In this document: positions 7,936 through 15,222 of the stretch, one piece after another
How positions within the stretch are numbered: position 1 is the stretch's first letter
Layout of the letters: every line of letters begins with the position of its first letter
Source: Microcystis aeruginosa W13-11
GTDB taxonomy: Bacteria > Cyanobacteriota > Cyanobacteriia > Cyanobacteriales > Microcystaceae
Assembly: GCA_009995705.1 (NCBI GenBank)
Contig: JAADBR010000159.1
Location: 1 to 19,054, forward strand
DNA length: 19,054 bases
Direction: 5' to 3'
Program-made: the position numbers and the translations under genes
The notes under the pieces: model-generated
What the model was told of the DNA's origin: nothing
Databases searched by the model: none
What the model saw: the letters and a program-made list of their open reading frames with translations, nothing else

Positions 7936-8264
7936 GTTATAAATTAAGGCAAAAAGTTAACAGTAAATCCCTTGCATGACCGACTTTCAACCGACTGCAA
8001 AGTGCTTGAGTGTGCTATTGCCAAAGCCAATAATAAAGTTTCTTCAAGAGTGCTATGAATTTTTATTTCCCTTGAATTCCCTATTCTAAAAACAGAACTA
8101 TCTTCCTGAATTAACCACGTTCGTTCTCAGCCAACCCCTTTGATTGTTTGAGTATTTATACTTAATTTGTCCAACCAATTGTTTTTTTAGCGATCACCTC
8201 TTCTGAAAAATAGTTACTGTGTACTATATTTTTAATGCCAAAATCGGAGTTAATGCTCTATTTA
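7936..8264. other. right non-coding arm of the cassette
   Basis: About 330 bases between the sulfotransferase stop and the right terminal repeat. I see no ORF of interest, no RNA gene and no convincing terminator. Base composition is AT-rich. It may retain decayed parts of an ancestral element, but no transposase motif was recognised in any frame. Confidence 0.5.
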
Positions 8265-8284
8265 TTTCAAAATGAGAATTGCTG

Positions 8285-8422
8285 CTCTTTCAAGTCAGGA
8301 GTTGGAAACTTAACCCGGATAACTGATAACTGTTGCCAAATCACCATAGAAGAAAGTGTTAAAAAGAGATTAAGATAAGTTAAGATTTTGTATCAAAAGC
8401 AGCCCCAAACCCCAGTCCTCTC
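8285..8422. other. purF 5' region with the right target duplication
   Basis: Begins with the second CTCTTTCAA copy (8285-8293). It continues with GTCAGGAGTTGG and GATAACTGATAACTG, strings common as dispersed repeats in cyanobacterial intergenic DNA. The purF promoter presumably lies in the AT-rich part near 8358-8395 (TTAAGATAAGTTAAGAT), but no -35 could be fixed. Because the cassette lies upstream, any purL-purF co-transcription is now interrupted. Confidence 0.45.
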
Positions 8423-9886
8423 ATGTCTAGCCATCCCGACTCACCCCTATTCTTGAACCGCGTCGATAAGCCTGAAGAAGCCTGTGGAGTTTTTGGACTC
8501 TATGCCCCCGAGGAAGAAGTAGCAAAACTGACCTATTTCGGACTCTATGCCCTGCAACACCGAGGACAGGAATCGGCAGGTATTGCCACCTACGACGGGG
8601 AAACGGTGCATTGTTACAAGGAAATGGGCTTAGTTTCCCAAGTTTTTAATGAAACTGTCCTTAAAACCCTGCCTGGTACTCACGCTGTCGGTCATACTCG
8701 TTACTCTACCACTGGTTCTAGTCGTCGCGCCAATGCCCAACCTGCTGTGATCCAAACCCGTTTGGGTAAACTTTCTCTAGCACATAACGGCAATTTAGTC
8801 AATACTTTTGAGTTAAGAAATGTATTAGAAAAGCGCGGTTGTGATTTGGTCACTACCACCGACTCGGAAATGATCGCGGTCGCTATCGGCCAGGAGGTGG
8901 ATAGTGGCAAGGATTGGATAGAAGCGGCGATCGATGCCTTTAGCTATTGTAGCGGGGCTTATAGCCTTGTTATCGGCACACCGACGGGAATTATCGGGGC
9001 ACGGGATCCCAATGGTGTCAGACCCTTAGTAATTGGGCTTTTGCAAGAAAAAGGCAATCCCCCCCGTTATGTTTTAGCTTCGGAAACCTGCGGATTAGAT
9101 ATTATTGGGGCCGATTATCTGCGGGATGTGCAACCGGGGGAATTAGCTTGGATTAGTGAAGATGGCTTATCTTCGGTGGATTGGGCGATGAAACCAGAGA
9201 AAAAATTATGCGTTTTTGAGATGATTTATTTTGCCCGTCCCGATAGCATTGTTCACGAGGAATCCCTATATACTTATCGGGTACGGTTGGGGGAACGATT
9301 AGCTAAAGAGTCGCCAGTAGAAGCAGATATGGTGATGGGAGTTCCCGATTCAGGTATTCCAGCTGCGATCGGATTTTCGCGCATTTCTGATATTCCCTAC
9401 GCAGAAGGATTGATTAAAAATCGTTATGTGGGACGGACTTTTATTCAACCAACCCAACACATGAGAGAGTCGGGAATTAAGATGAAATTGAATCCTTTAA
9501 AGGATGTTTTACAGGGAAAAAGAGTTATTATTGTTGATGATTCGATCGTGCGGGGAACCACGAGCCGGAAATTAGTTAAAGCTTTACGCGATGCTGGAGC
9601 AAGAGAAGTTCACATGAGAATATCTTCACCTCCAGTGACCCATCCTTGTTTTTATGGCATTGATACGGATAATCAAGAGCAATTAATTGCGGCAACTAAA
9701 TCGGTGGCGGAAATTCAGGCACAAATCGGGGTGGATAGTTTAGCTTATCTCAGTCATGATGCAATGTTAACAGCAACAAAAGAAGATCCGAAAACCTTCT
9801 GTACTGCTTGTTTTAATGGCGATTATCCGATTCCTGTACCTGATAATGTTAAGCGATCGAAGTTAATCTTAGAAACAGTTAAATAG
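8423..9886 (+). CDS. purF: amidophosphoribosyltransferase PurF
   Basis: First committed enzyme of purine synthesis: PRPP plus glutamine to phosphoribosylamine (EC 2.4.2.14), cytosolic. A 20-residue propeptide precedes Cys21 (CGVFGLYAP), which becomes the N-terminal nucleophile of the class II glutaminase domain. Further motifs are HRGQESAGIAT, GHTRYSTTG, and the PRPP-binding loop VIIVDDSIVRGTTSRK in the C-terminal phosphoribosyltransferase domain. Four cysteines in KKLCVFEMIY, HPCFYGID and FCTACFN match the iron-sulfur ligands of the Bacillus-type enzyme, suggesting an oxygen-sensitive cluster. At 487 residues it is normal and intact. Its TAG stop (9884-9886) coincides with the first bases of a MITE-like element, which also supplies a terminator at 9902-9941. 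Confidence 0.97.
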   Translation: MSSHPDSPLFLNRVDKPEEACGVFGLYAPEEEVAKLTYFGLYALQHRGQESAGIATYDGETVHCYKEMGLVSQVFNETVLKTLPGTHAVGHTRYSTTGSSRRANAQPAVIQTRLGKLSLAHNGNLVNTFELRNVLEKRGCDLVTTTDSEMIAVAIGQEVDSGKDWIEAAIDAFSYCSGAYSLVIGTPTGIIGARDPNGVRPLVIGLLQEKGNPPRYVLASETCGLDIIGADYLRDVQPGELAWISEDGLSSVDWAMKPEKKLCVFEMIYFARPDSIVHEESLYTYRVRLGERLAKESPVEADMVMGVPDSGIPAAIGFSRISDIPYAEGLIKNRYVGRTFIQPTQHMRESGIKMKLNPLKDVLQGKRVIIVDDSIVRGTTSRKLVKALRDAGAREVHMRISSPPVTHPCFYGIDTDNQEQLIAATKSVAEIQAQIGVDSLAYLSHDAMLTATKEDPKTFCTACFNGDYPIPVPDNVKRSKLILETVK

Positions 9887-10019
9887 GGTTGGCTGAATAA
9901 ATCTAAAAACCTTATCCAACAAGGTTTTTAGACTTTTTTTTACCGCAAAAAGTACCTTATCGGTAAAACCCCACACCCTACACCCTGCCCCCACAAAAAA
10001 ACTTTTTCAGCAAACCCTA
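9884..10019. mobile_element. MITE-like element between purF and the ECF ATPase gene
   Basis: The left edge reads TAGGGTTGGCTGAATAAAT and the reverse complement of the right edge reads TAGGGTTTGCTGAAAAAGT, 16 of 19 identical. The outermost TA on each side would be a TA target duplication, as in IS630/Tc1-mariner-type transposition, leaving an element of about 132 bp from GGGTT to AACCC. There is no ORF. The interior has a perfect 12-bp hairpin with T tract (terminator), a second hairpin TTACCG/CGGTAA (9941-9966), and CCCTACACCCTG-type repeats. It fits exactly between two convergent genes. The inverted ends are seen; the family is inferred. Confidence 0.7.
9902..9941 (+). terminator. Rho-independent terminator of purF
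   Basis: TCTAAAAACCTT (9902-9913) and AAGGTTTTTAGA (9921-9932) pair perfectly as 12 bp around a 7-base loop, followed by C and eight T (9934-9941). It starts 16 bases after the purF stop and lies inside the MITE-like element, so the mobile element seems to provide purF's terminator. Confidence 0.85.
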
Positions 10020-10020
10020 C

Positions 10021-11736
10021 TTAAATCCTCTGAAAACAATTGGCAATTTCCTGGGGGGTTAAAAGGGAATTAGGATAATCAGAAAGTTGTCCTAACTTTT
10101 GTGCTAATAAAACTGCTTGGGGAGGAGTTAGATAGGTTTTGGCTAAGAGATAGGTTTGATGGTAAGCTTGTCGGATTGGGGCATCTAAAAGGATAGTTCC
10201 TTGACCCATAATAATTACTCTTTCGGCGTATTCTGGCATTAAATAGAGGTGATGGGTGATCACAATCACGGTTTTGCCCATCTGGTGTAATTGACGACTC
10301 ACCTCTAAAATCGCCTTAGCCCCTTGGTAATCTTGGCCGGTGGTGGGTTCATCAAAGACCACTATACGCGGTTCCATGGCTAAAATTGCCGCAATCACTA
10401 CCCGCGCTCGATCGCCTTTCGCTAAGGAGAGAGGATGATAGGAGCGATATTCCAGTAATCCCATGGCTTCTAGACTTGCTTCCGTGCGTTGGGTGACGAT
10501 TTCTGGAGAATAACCGAGATTAGTCAGGGCAAATGATACTTCTTTCTCCACAGTGGTGTTAAAAATCTGATTATCGGGATTTTGGGCTACATAACCGATC
10601 GAACGGGCTAAATCACTGACAGAAAAGCTACTGATCGAACGTCCATCAATCATAACTTGACCGCTGGTGGCCGAGAGAAGATTGAGAAAATGCTTGACTA
10701 AAGTGCTTTTCCCTGCGCCATTTTGACCGATAATCAGCAAATATTCCCCTTCGGCAATATCGAGGCACACATCCCGCAGGGCGGTAGTACCATCGGGATA
10801 GGTGTGGCAGAGATTTTTTACCCTCAGTATGGGTTTTATTGGGTCAGGAACCGACGATAAGTGAGGGGTTGGGGTGATTTGATGGCAAAAGGATTTAAGC
10901 TCGTTTAAACGGGCAAAACTGCGGTCTAGGGTAACAGGAATGGACTCGTTCGCCCCGATTTTCTGCTCGATCAAAGCAAAAGTAGTGGCCACTTGCGGGG
11001 GACGCAGGGCATTTTCCTGTAAAAGTTGTACTTGGGAGTAGATCTCTGCTGGGGTTCCCATAGCTTTGATCGCACCATCCCTTAATAGTACCAGGCGATC
11101 GGCATATTCGGCCATTTCCTCGGCTGCGTGGGAGACCATCACAATAGTGACCCCGAGATGGCGATTTAATTCCTTAATGGTGGCGAAAACTTCTTGGGAT
11201 CCTACTGGATCCAGTTGGGAGGTGGGTTCATCGAGAATTAACAAAGCGGGCTGAACTGCAAGGGCGGCGGCGATCGCTAATCGTTGTTTTTGTCCTCCCG
11301 ATAGTTCCCCTGGGGATTTTTTTTCCATTCCCTCTAACCGGACTGCCGCTAAAACTTTGGGAATACGCGCTTTAATTTCCTCTCGCGGTAGCCGTAAATT
11401 TTCTAGGGTAAAAGCGATTTCATTTTCTATCGAAGTGGCTAAAAGTTGCGTTTCGGGATCTTCAAATACTGCCCCCACATAGCGGGCCAAGGTGCTAACG
11501 GGATGGGTTAAAGTGTCTAAACCGGCTACTGTTGCATAACCAAAAAAACGCCCTCCGTAAAATTGGGGGACAATACCGTTAAGAGTTAAACAGAGAGTAG
11601 TTTTTCCCGCACCTGTGGGTCCGATAATACCTAAAAATTCTCCTCGATGAATTGCTAAAGAGATATTTTTCAGCACTAGATTGGAGGATTCGGGATAAAT
11701 ATAGGAAACTTTCTCTAATTGGGCGATGATTTCCAT
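10021..11736 (-). CDS. ECF-type transporter ATPase with two fused ABC domains
   Basis: A 571-residue cytosolic ATPase component of an energy-coupling-factor importer (vitamin, cobalt or nickel type; substrate not deducible). Two complete ABC domains in tandem replace the usual separate EcfA1/EcfA2. Domain 1: Walker A GPTGAGKTT at 39-47, signature LSGGQ at 145-149, Walker B LLILDEP at 165-171, His-loop SH at about 202. Domain 2: Walker A GQNGAGKST at 337-345, Walker B VVFDEP at about 459-464, His-loop THH at about 494; its signature is altered to LAKGD (438-442), so one of the two ATP sites may be less active. Q-loop segments AVFEDPETQ and VAQNPDNQ are typical of CbiO/EcfA. No S-component or EcfT gene is adjacent. 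Convergent with purF. Confidence 0.88.
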   Translation of the reverse strand: MEIIAQLEKVSYIYPESSNLVLKNISLAIHRGEFLGIIGPTGAGKTTLCLTLNGIVPQFYGGRFFGYATVAGLDTLTHPVSTLARYVGAVFEDPETQLLATSIENEIAFTLENLRLPREEIKARIPKVLAAVRLEGMEKKSPGELSGGQKQRLAIAAALAVQPALLILDEPTSQLDPVGSQEVFATIKELNRHLGVTIVMVSHAAEEMAEYADRLVLLRDGAIKAMGTPAEIYSQVQLLQENALRPPQVATTFALIEQKIGANESIPVTLDRSFARLNELKSFCHQITPTPHLSSVPDPIKPILRVKNLCHTYPDGTTALRDVCLDIAEGEYLLIIGQNGAGKSTLVKHFLNLLSATSGQVMIDGRSISSFSVSDLARSIGYVAQNPDNQIFNTTVEKEVSFALTNLGYSPEIVTQRTEASLEAMGLLEYRSYHPLSLAKGDRARVVIAAILAMEPRIVVFDEPTTGQDYQGAKAILEVSRQLHQMGKTVIVITHHLYLMPEYAERVIIMGQGTILLDAPIRQAYHQTYLLAKTYLTPPQAVLLAQKLGQLSDYPNSLLTPQEIANCFQRI

Positions 11737-12141
11737 TATTGGTGGGGAAGAGAAGAGGGGGGTGGAGTAGATAGGGAGATATTTTTCAGGAAAATTTGCA
11801 TTAGGGAAGCTTCTATTTTTCGCTATTTCGATCGATGAACTTGATGATCACACAGGTGGCCCGGTACGCTGCCAATTTTAAAACTATCAGAAGATTTAAG
11901 CTAAGACGTATTTAAAGGCTGCATCTCATTTTTGTCAATCTACTGAGTTGGGATTTTTAAAGGGGAACTATCTTCTAAAATTGGTCATTGCCTCCGATTT
12001 TACCACTCAATCCAAGCCTTTGGGGGGTAGAATCCCCCAAACCCCAGAGCGCATTAGTTTTTCGGTGATAATTGCCGATTTTCGGTATTTCTGCAAATGT
12101 ACCAGTTACCCCTCGCCCGTTCGCAGAAAAACTTAATATTT
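11737..12141. other. intergenic region between aroA and the ECF ATPase gene
   Basis: About 405 bases, both flanking genes on the minus strand. It holds a strong hairpin TTTGGGGG/CCCCCAAA (12019-12041), including a run of six G. It also holds a smaller inverted repeat CCGATTTTCGG (12076-12086) and a run of G/A-rich sequence (11743-11765) just upstream of the ATPase start. The 62-codon plus-strand frame at 11948-12136 has no ribosome site or family and is judged non-coding. No tRNA or other RNA gene recognised. Confidence 0.5.
12019..12041. repeat. GC-rich stem-loop
   Basis: TTTGGGGG (12019-12026) pairs with CCCCCAAA (12034-12041) around a 7-base loop. On the minus strand it lies about 100 bases after the aroA stop, but no T tract follows on either strand, so it may be a repeat-family hairpin or an RNA-end protector rather than a classical terminator. 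Confidence 0.5.
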
Positions 12142-13482
12142 CTACTCTTGACAAATTTGCTTTAAGGTGCTGAAAAAATCGGGGTAGGAAATGCTGGCCG
12201 CTTCAGCGCGATGGATAGTGGTGGGTTGACGGGAATTGAGGGCAGCGATCGCTAGACTCATGGCAATGCGATGATCGGTAAAACTGTCCACTTCCGTGCC
12301 GAATAGGCCTGTACCGCCGGTAATCTCTAAACCATCGGGTAATTCCCTTACTTTTGCCCCTAGGCGCTCGAGTTGGGTGGCCATCACCGTCAGGCGATCG
12401 CTTTCCTTCACCCGTAATTCCTCGGCATCCTTGATAATTGTCGTTCCTTGGGCAAAAACTGCCGCTACTGCCAAAATCGGAATTTCATCGATCAGACGGG
12501 GTATAATCTCACCGGCGATCGTGGTTGCCTGTAGTGGACTGGATTTCACCCGCAGATCCGCCACCGGTTCCTCCGCCACCACCCGTTGATTTTCGAGGGT
12601 GATATCGGCTCCCATTGCCTGTAAAACCTGTAAAACTCCGGTTCTAGTCGGGTTTATTCCCACATTTTCGATTAATAACTCGGAATTAGGCACGATTGCC
12701 CCTGCTACCAACCAAAAAGCTGCCGAACTGATATCCCCTGGTACAATCACCGTTTGTCCGGTTAAAGTGGGATAACCCGTCACCGTGACGCTATTAGTCT
12801 CCCCATCCACCTCAATATTTGCCCCAAAAGCGCGCAGCATCCGTTCACTGTGATCGCGAGATAAAGCGGGTTCCGTGATCGTGGTTTTCCCCTCGGTTAA
12901 GAGTCCTGCGAGGAGAAGACAGGATTTCACCTGTGCAGAAGCAACGGGAGAATAGTAGTGGATCGGTTGCAGATATTCCCCAGAAACGGCTAAAGGAGCC
13001 AAAGAATTAGCTTTTCTGCCCCAAATTTGCGCCCCCATTTCTTTGAGGGGTTTCACCACCCGGGACATGGGACGCGATCGCAGGGAAGCATCACCGGTAA
13101 CGACAAAAAAACGGTCCTGATGACCAGCCAATAATCCTAACATTAAGCGGATCGTCGTGCCGGAATTGCCCGCATCGAGGATTTCTAAGGGTTCCTCAAG
13201 ATTGCCTAAACCCCTACCTTTGACGATCACTTTCTCGCTGTTGAGTTGGGAAATTTCCACACCCATGGCACGAAAACAACTAGCGGTACTGCGGGGATCT
13301 TCGCCTAATAATAACCCATGAATAACGGTTTCTCCTTCGGCGATCGCTCCTAACATCAGGGAGCGATGAGATATGGATTTATCGCCGGGGATAGTGATTT
13401 TTCCCCGTAATCCCGTGATTTTGGCTGGATCGATGACTAAATCTTGATGGGATTGAAGGGGGTTAAGGGTGACAATAGACAT
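12142..13482 (-). CDS. aroA: 3-phosphoshikimate 1-carboxyvinyltransferase (EPSP synthase)
   Basis: Sixth step of the shikimate pathway, joining PEP and shikimate-3-phosphate (EC 2.5.1.19), cytosolic. At 446 residues it is full length. Motifs: GDKSISHR at 33-40 (substrate lysine, serine and arginine), GNSGTT at 105-110, RSRPMSR at about 135-141, SAQVKS at about 182-187, SRDHSER at about 208-214, LIDEIP at about 330-335 with the catalytic acidic pair, and RVKESDRL at 357-364. The [10 protein letters not shown] and RPM patterns are those of class II enzymes, a group generally less sensitive to glyphosate; this is a family statement only. Monocistronic in appearance, no other aromatic genes nearby. 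Three HIP1 sites fall within the gene. Confidence 0.97.
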   Translation of the reverse strand: MSIVTLNPLQSHQDLVIDPAKITGLRGKITIPGDKSISHRSLMLGAIAEGETVIHGLLLGEDPRSTASCFRAMGVEISQLNSEKVIVKGRGLGNLEEPLEILDAGNSGTTIRLMLGLLAGHQDRFFVVTGDASLRSRPMSRVVKPLKEMGAQIWGRKANSLAPLAVSGEYLQPIHYYSPVASAQVKSCLLLAGLLTEGKTTITEPALSRDHSERMLRAFGANIEVDGETNSVTVTGYPTLTGQTVIVPGDISSAAFWLVAGAIVPNSELLIENVGINPTRTGVLQVLQAMGADITLENQRVVAEEPVADLRVKSSPLQATTIAGEIIPRLIDEIPILAVAAVFAQGTTIIKDAEELRVKESDRLTVMATQLERLGAKVRELPDGLEITGGTGLFGTEVDSFTDHRIAMSLAIAALNSRQPTTIHRAEAASISYPDFFSTLKQICQE

Positions 13483-13598
13483 GATCGTTAGGCAGATGAA
13501 GACAAGCTCGATCTATTTTCCCCCTTTACCTCGCCCTTTTCTTGTCAAGTTATGTAAAGAATATTAAGCTAGAAGCATTCAGTCATCAGTTTTTTGTT

Positions 13599-13820
13599 AT
13601 GCCCACTACTGCCCAAGAAGTTTATAATCAAGTGGTCTGTCACTTATCATCTGGGGAACGTTTGCGGTTGGCCACAATCATTCTCAATCAACTTGTCGGC
13701 CAACAACAACAACCATCGATCGATCAAAATGATACTTGGACTGAGGAGGATCAGATCGATCTTGTCAATTTTTCCCTAAACTATGCGGCCAAAACTTTCT
13801 CTGATGTGGAGGGGGGTTAA
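13599..13820 (+). CDS. antitoxin-like protein paired with the MazF/PemK gene
   Basis: A 73-residue acidic protein from the ATG at 13599 (MPTTAQEVYNQVVCHLSSGERLRLATIILNQL). It has a helical N-terminal half and an unstructured acidic tail (DTWTEEDQID ... DVEGG). The helical half with SSGERLRLATIILNQL resembles small cyanobacterial antitoxins found just before PemK-type toxins. The stop lies directly before the toxin's start codon, indicating an operon. An upstream TTG at 13542 would add 19 residues but has no ribosome site; the ATG is preferred. The role is assigned from position and general form, not from a well-defined domain. Confidence 0.65.
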   Translation: MPTTAQEVYNQVVCHLSSGERLRLATIILNQLVGQQQQPSIDQNDTWTEEDQIDLVNFSLNYAAKTFSDVEGG

Positions 13821-14171
13821 TTGGTGACGTTTTCCCCTGGAGATGTGGTGACAGTTGATTTTCCCGGTGTGACAGGAATTAAGCGCCGTCCTGCTGTGGT
13901 TTTGTCATCAGAGACTTACCACTCTCTTCGACCTGATGTAATAGTTGGACTGATCACAACTCAGTCAAAAGTTCTAGGAATTACTGATTATGCGCTTCAG
14001 GATTGGGTCTCGGCCGGGTTACGGGTCGCTTCGATATTTCGTTGTTTTATCGTAACTTTGCCACCATCTGCAAATTTAGCTGTGATTGGACATTTATCAG
14101 AGCGTGACTGGCAAGGAATCAAGGCTTGTGTTAGAATTTCCCTCGCAAGTTTAGATGAAAAAAAACCATAG
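13821..14171 (+). CDS. MazF/PemK family mRNA interferase toxin
   Basis: A 116-residue SH3-like barrel protein of the type that cleaves single-stranded RNA. Diagnostic features are the start FSPGDVVTVDFPGVTGIKRRPAVVLSS (the GDVV..DFP..G..K.RPAVVLS block of PemK/MazF), a middle VIVGLITTQ strand, and a late VIGHLSERDWQGIKA block equivalent to the conserved C-terminal helix. Start is TTG at 13821 or GTG at 13824; both are well spaced from GGAGGGGGG (13808-13815). It directly follows the antitoxin-like gene with no gap. The module is complete and apparently intact, unlike the DUF433/DUF5615 locus earlier. Target sequence specificity cannot be predicted. Confidence 0.85.
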   Translation: MVTFSPGDVVTVDFPGVTGIKRRPAVVLSSETYHSLRPDVIVGLITTQSKVLGITDYALQDWVSAGLRVASIFRCFIVTLPPSANLAVIGHLSERDWQGIKACVRISLASLDEKKP

Positions 14172-14212
14172 AGGCAAGTTGCCTCATCTAACCCACCCGA
14201 CAACTTAAATTT

Positions 14213-14755
14213 ATGTCTCGTCGTCAACTTTTGAGTTTTTTAATTGCAGTAATTCTGGCATTTTTTGCCCTTATTCCCGATGCTAACGCTTTAGGCGGCC
14301 CCCAACCCCCTTTAAATCAACCGGCACCCGATTTTACCCTACCGACTAACACGGGAGAAGGGAATATTTCCCTATCGGACTATCGGGGTAAATGGGTAGT
14401 TTTGTATTTTTATCCCAAGGATTTTACCCCTGGCTGTACCCTAGAAGCGCGGCGTTTTCAGCAGGATTTGCCGAAATATATGGCTAAAAATACGCAAGTT
14501 TTAGGGGTAAGTGCCGATGATGTCGATTCTCATGCGGAATTTTGTGACTAGGAGGGTTTAAAATTTCCCTTACTAGCAGATACCACTGGAGATGTTAGTA
14601 AAGCCTATGGTTCTTGGATGGGTTATGTTTCCCTGCGTCATACCTATCTTATCGATCCCGATGGGATTTTAAAAGAGATTTATTTAGGGGTAAATCCTGC
14701 TATTCACAGCGCCGAAGTTTTAGCACGTTTAGAGGAATTACAGGCGACTTCATAA
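14213..14755 (+). pseudogene. PrxQ/Bcp-type peroxiredoxin with an in-frame amber codon
   Basis: Would encode a 180-residue exported thiol peroxidase reducing H2O2 or organic peroxides. Residues 1-27 are a signal peptide (hydrophobic run, ANA-L cleavage region), pointing to periplasm or thylakoid lumen. The thioredoxin-fold core runs from PAPDFTLPTN through SLSDYRGKWVVLYFYPKDFTPGCTLEAR, with the peroxidatic Cys75. No second cysteine follows at the usual five-residue spacing (Arg80 instead), so it would be a 1-Cys or atypical form. Codon 113 is TAG (14549-14551), after HAEFCD. The frame then continues without another lesion: EGLKFPLLADTTGDVSKAYGSW, HTYLIDPDG, and ends at TAA (14753-14755). The truncated product would lack the C-terminal strands and the conserved arginine region. 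Sequencing error or read-through remain possible. Confidence 0.85.
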
Positions 14756-14793
14756 AAAAAATCCCGACCACGATTTTTTCATCGGTGGGGGAT
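14754..14793 (-). terminator. Rho-independent terminator of the small secreted peptide gene
   Basis: On the minus strand ATCCCCCACCGAT (14793-14781) pairs with ATCGTGGTCGGGAT (14774-14761) around a short A-rich loop, followed by eight T (from 14761 down to 14754). It lies 33 bases after the stop of the 54-residue gene. On the plus strand the same stem follows the peroxiredoxin stop but lacks a T tract. Confidence 0.8.
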
Positions 14794-14826
14794 ATAGACT
14801 AACAACCTTAACCGAGATAATCAGGA

Positions 14827-14991
14827 CTAATTGCAATCATCGTCCTTATCACCCTTACAGTCACGGTTTTGTAAAATTAGCGGCCAAGAGGAATGGTCAA
14901 AATGGTTATCTTGACTATGAACCGCTAAAGTGTGAGGAGGAGAACCTAACAGCAAGGAGGCCACAACAAACAAGGTTAACGAGATTTTCAT
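14827..14991 (-). CDS. small secreted peptide, 54 residues
   Basis: The ATG at 14991 opens a frame beginning MKISLTLFVVASLLLGSPPHTLA, a textbook signal peptide (Lys, hydrophobic core, A-x-A-like cleavage region). A mature part of about 31 residues follows, with histidines (VHSQDNHFDHSS) and an acidic, cysteine-bearing end (RDCKGDKDDDCN). The two cysteines, seven residues apart around a KGDKDDD core, could form a disulfide or bind metal. A strong ribosome site AAGGGAG sits seven bases before the ATG, a possible promoter lies at 15032-15061, and a strong terminator follows. The gene is complete in itself and convergent with the broken peroxiredoxin gene. I do not recognise the family and give no function beyond export. 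Confidence 0.7.
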   Translation of the reverse strand: MKISLTLFVVASLLLGSPPHTLAVHSQDNHFDHSSWPLILQNRDCKGDKDDDCN

Positions 14992-14997
14992 GGTTTT

Positions 14998-15022
14998 ACT
15001 CCCTTAGACACCATCCGGGAGC
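14998..15022 (-). promoter_or_regulatory. leader hairpin covering the ribosome site of the small peptide gene
   Basis: On the minus strand GCTCCC (15022-15017) can pair with GGGAGT (15003-14998), enclosing 13 bases. The second arm is the Shine-Dalgarno sequence of the 54-residue gene, so the fold would hide the ribosome site. This could be an RNA thermometer or a switch; it does not match a riboswitch class I know. Confidence 0.4.
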
Positions 15023-15031
15023 ATCTCACCT

Positions 15032-15061
15032 TTGTAACCCCTAAATCAGGTTTTATGTCAA
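15032..15061 (-). promoter_or_regulatory. possible promoter of the small peptide gene
   Basis: On the minus strand, TTGACA (15061-15056) is followed after 18 bases by TTACAA (15037-15032). The -35 is perfect, the -10 weak. It would give a leader of about 35 bases containing the hairpin that masks the ribosome site. Confidence 0.4.
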
Positions 15062-15222
15062 GCTATTTTGAAAGCCTTGCTAGAAACCAGTTTTAGGGAC
15101 AAGTATAATTACTCACTTGCATAAATGAGAGTTTTCCCGCTCGGATGTCAGTCCCATTGCCAAGAGGGAAAAAGGGGTTAACATGGAAAAAAAGGGAAAT
15201 AAGTAGAATAAAGTAGAACGGG

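Larger units (their letters stand above)
6745..8284 (+). mobile_element. transposase-less insertion cassette carrying a sulfotransferase
   Basis: The segment begins with CAGCAATTCTCATTTT (6745-6760) and ends with its perfect reverse complement AAAATGAGAATTGCTG (8269-8284). It is flanked on both sides by the identical 9-mer CTCTTTCAA (6736-6744, 8285-8293). Inverted ends plus a 9-bp duplication indicate DNA transposition by a DDE-type enzyme; IS4-like and IS1-like families make duplications of this size. The 1540 bp contain one ORF, a sulfotransferase (7096-7935), and non-coding arms of about 350 bp each; no transposase or convincing remnant was found. Such units are known as mobile insertion cassettes (for example MIC231 of Bacillus cereus, an IS231 relative) and move using the transposase of a related element. 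A separate right-end copy occurs at 93-112. Ends and duplication are seen directly; mobility and helper are inferred. Confidence 0.85.

Noticed and set aside
11948..12136. 62-codon plus-strand open frame
   Set aside because: No ribosome site, no domain, and it runs through a G-run hairpin and repeat-like DNA; it is better read as intergenic.
13542..13598. TTG-started N-terminal extension of the antitoxin-like protein
   Set aside because: No ribosome site before the TTG, and the ATG at 13599 gives the expected length.
14992..15222. Known riboswitch in the leader of the small peptide gene
   Set aside because: I compared it by eye with cobalamin, glutamine, manganese, fluoride and preQ1 patterns and found no convincing match; only the ribosome-site hairpin was kept.
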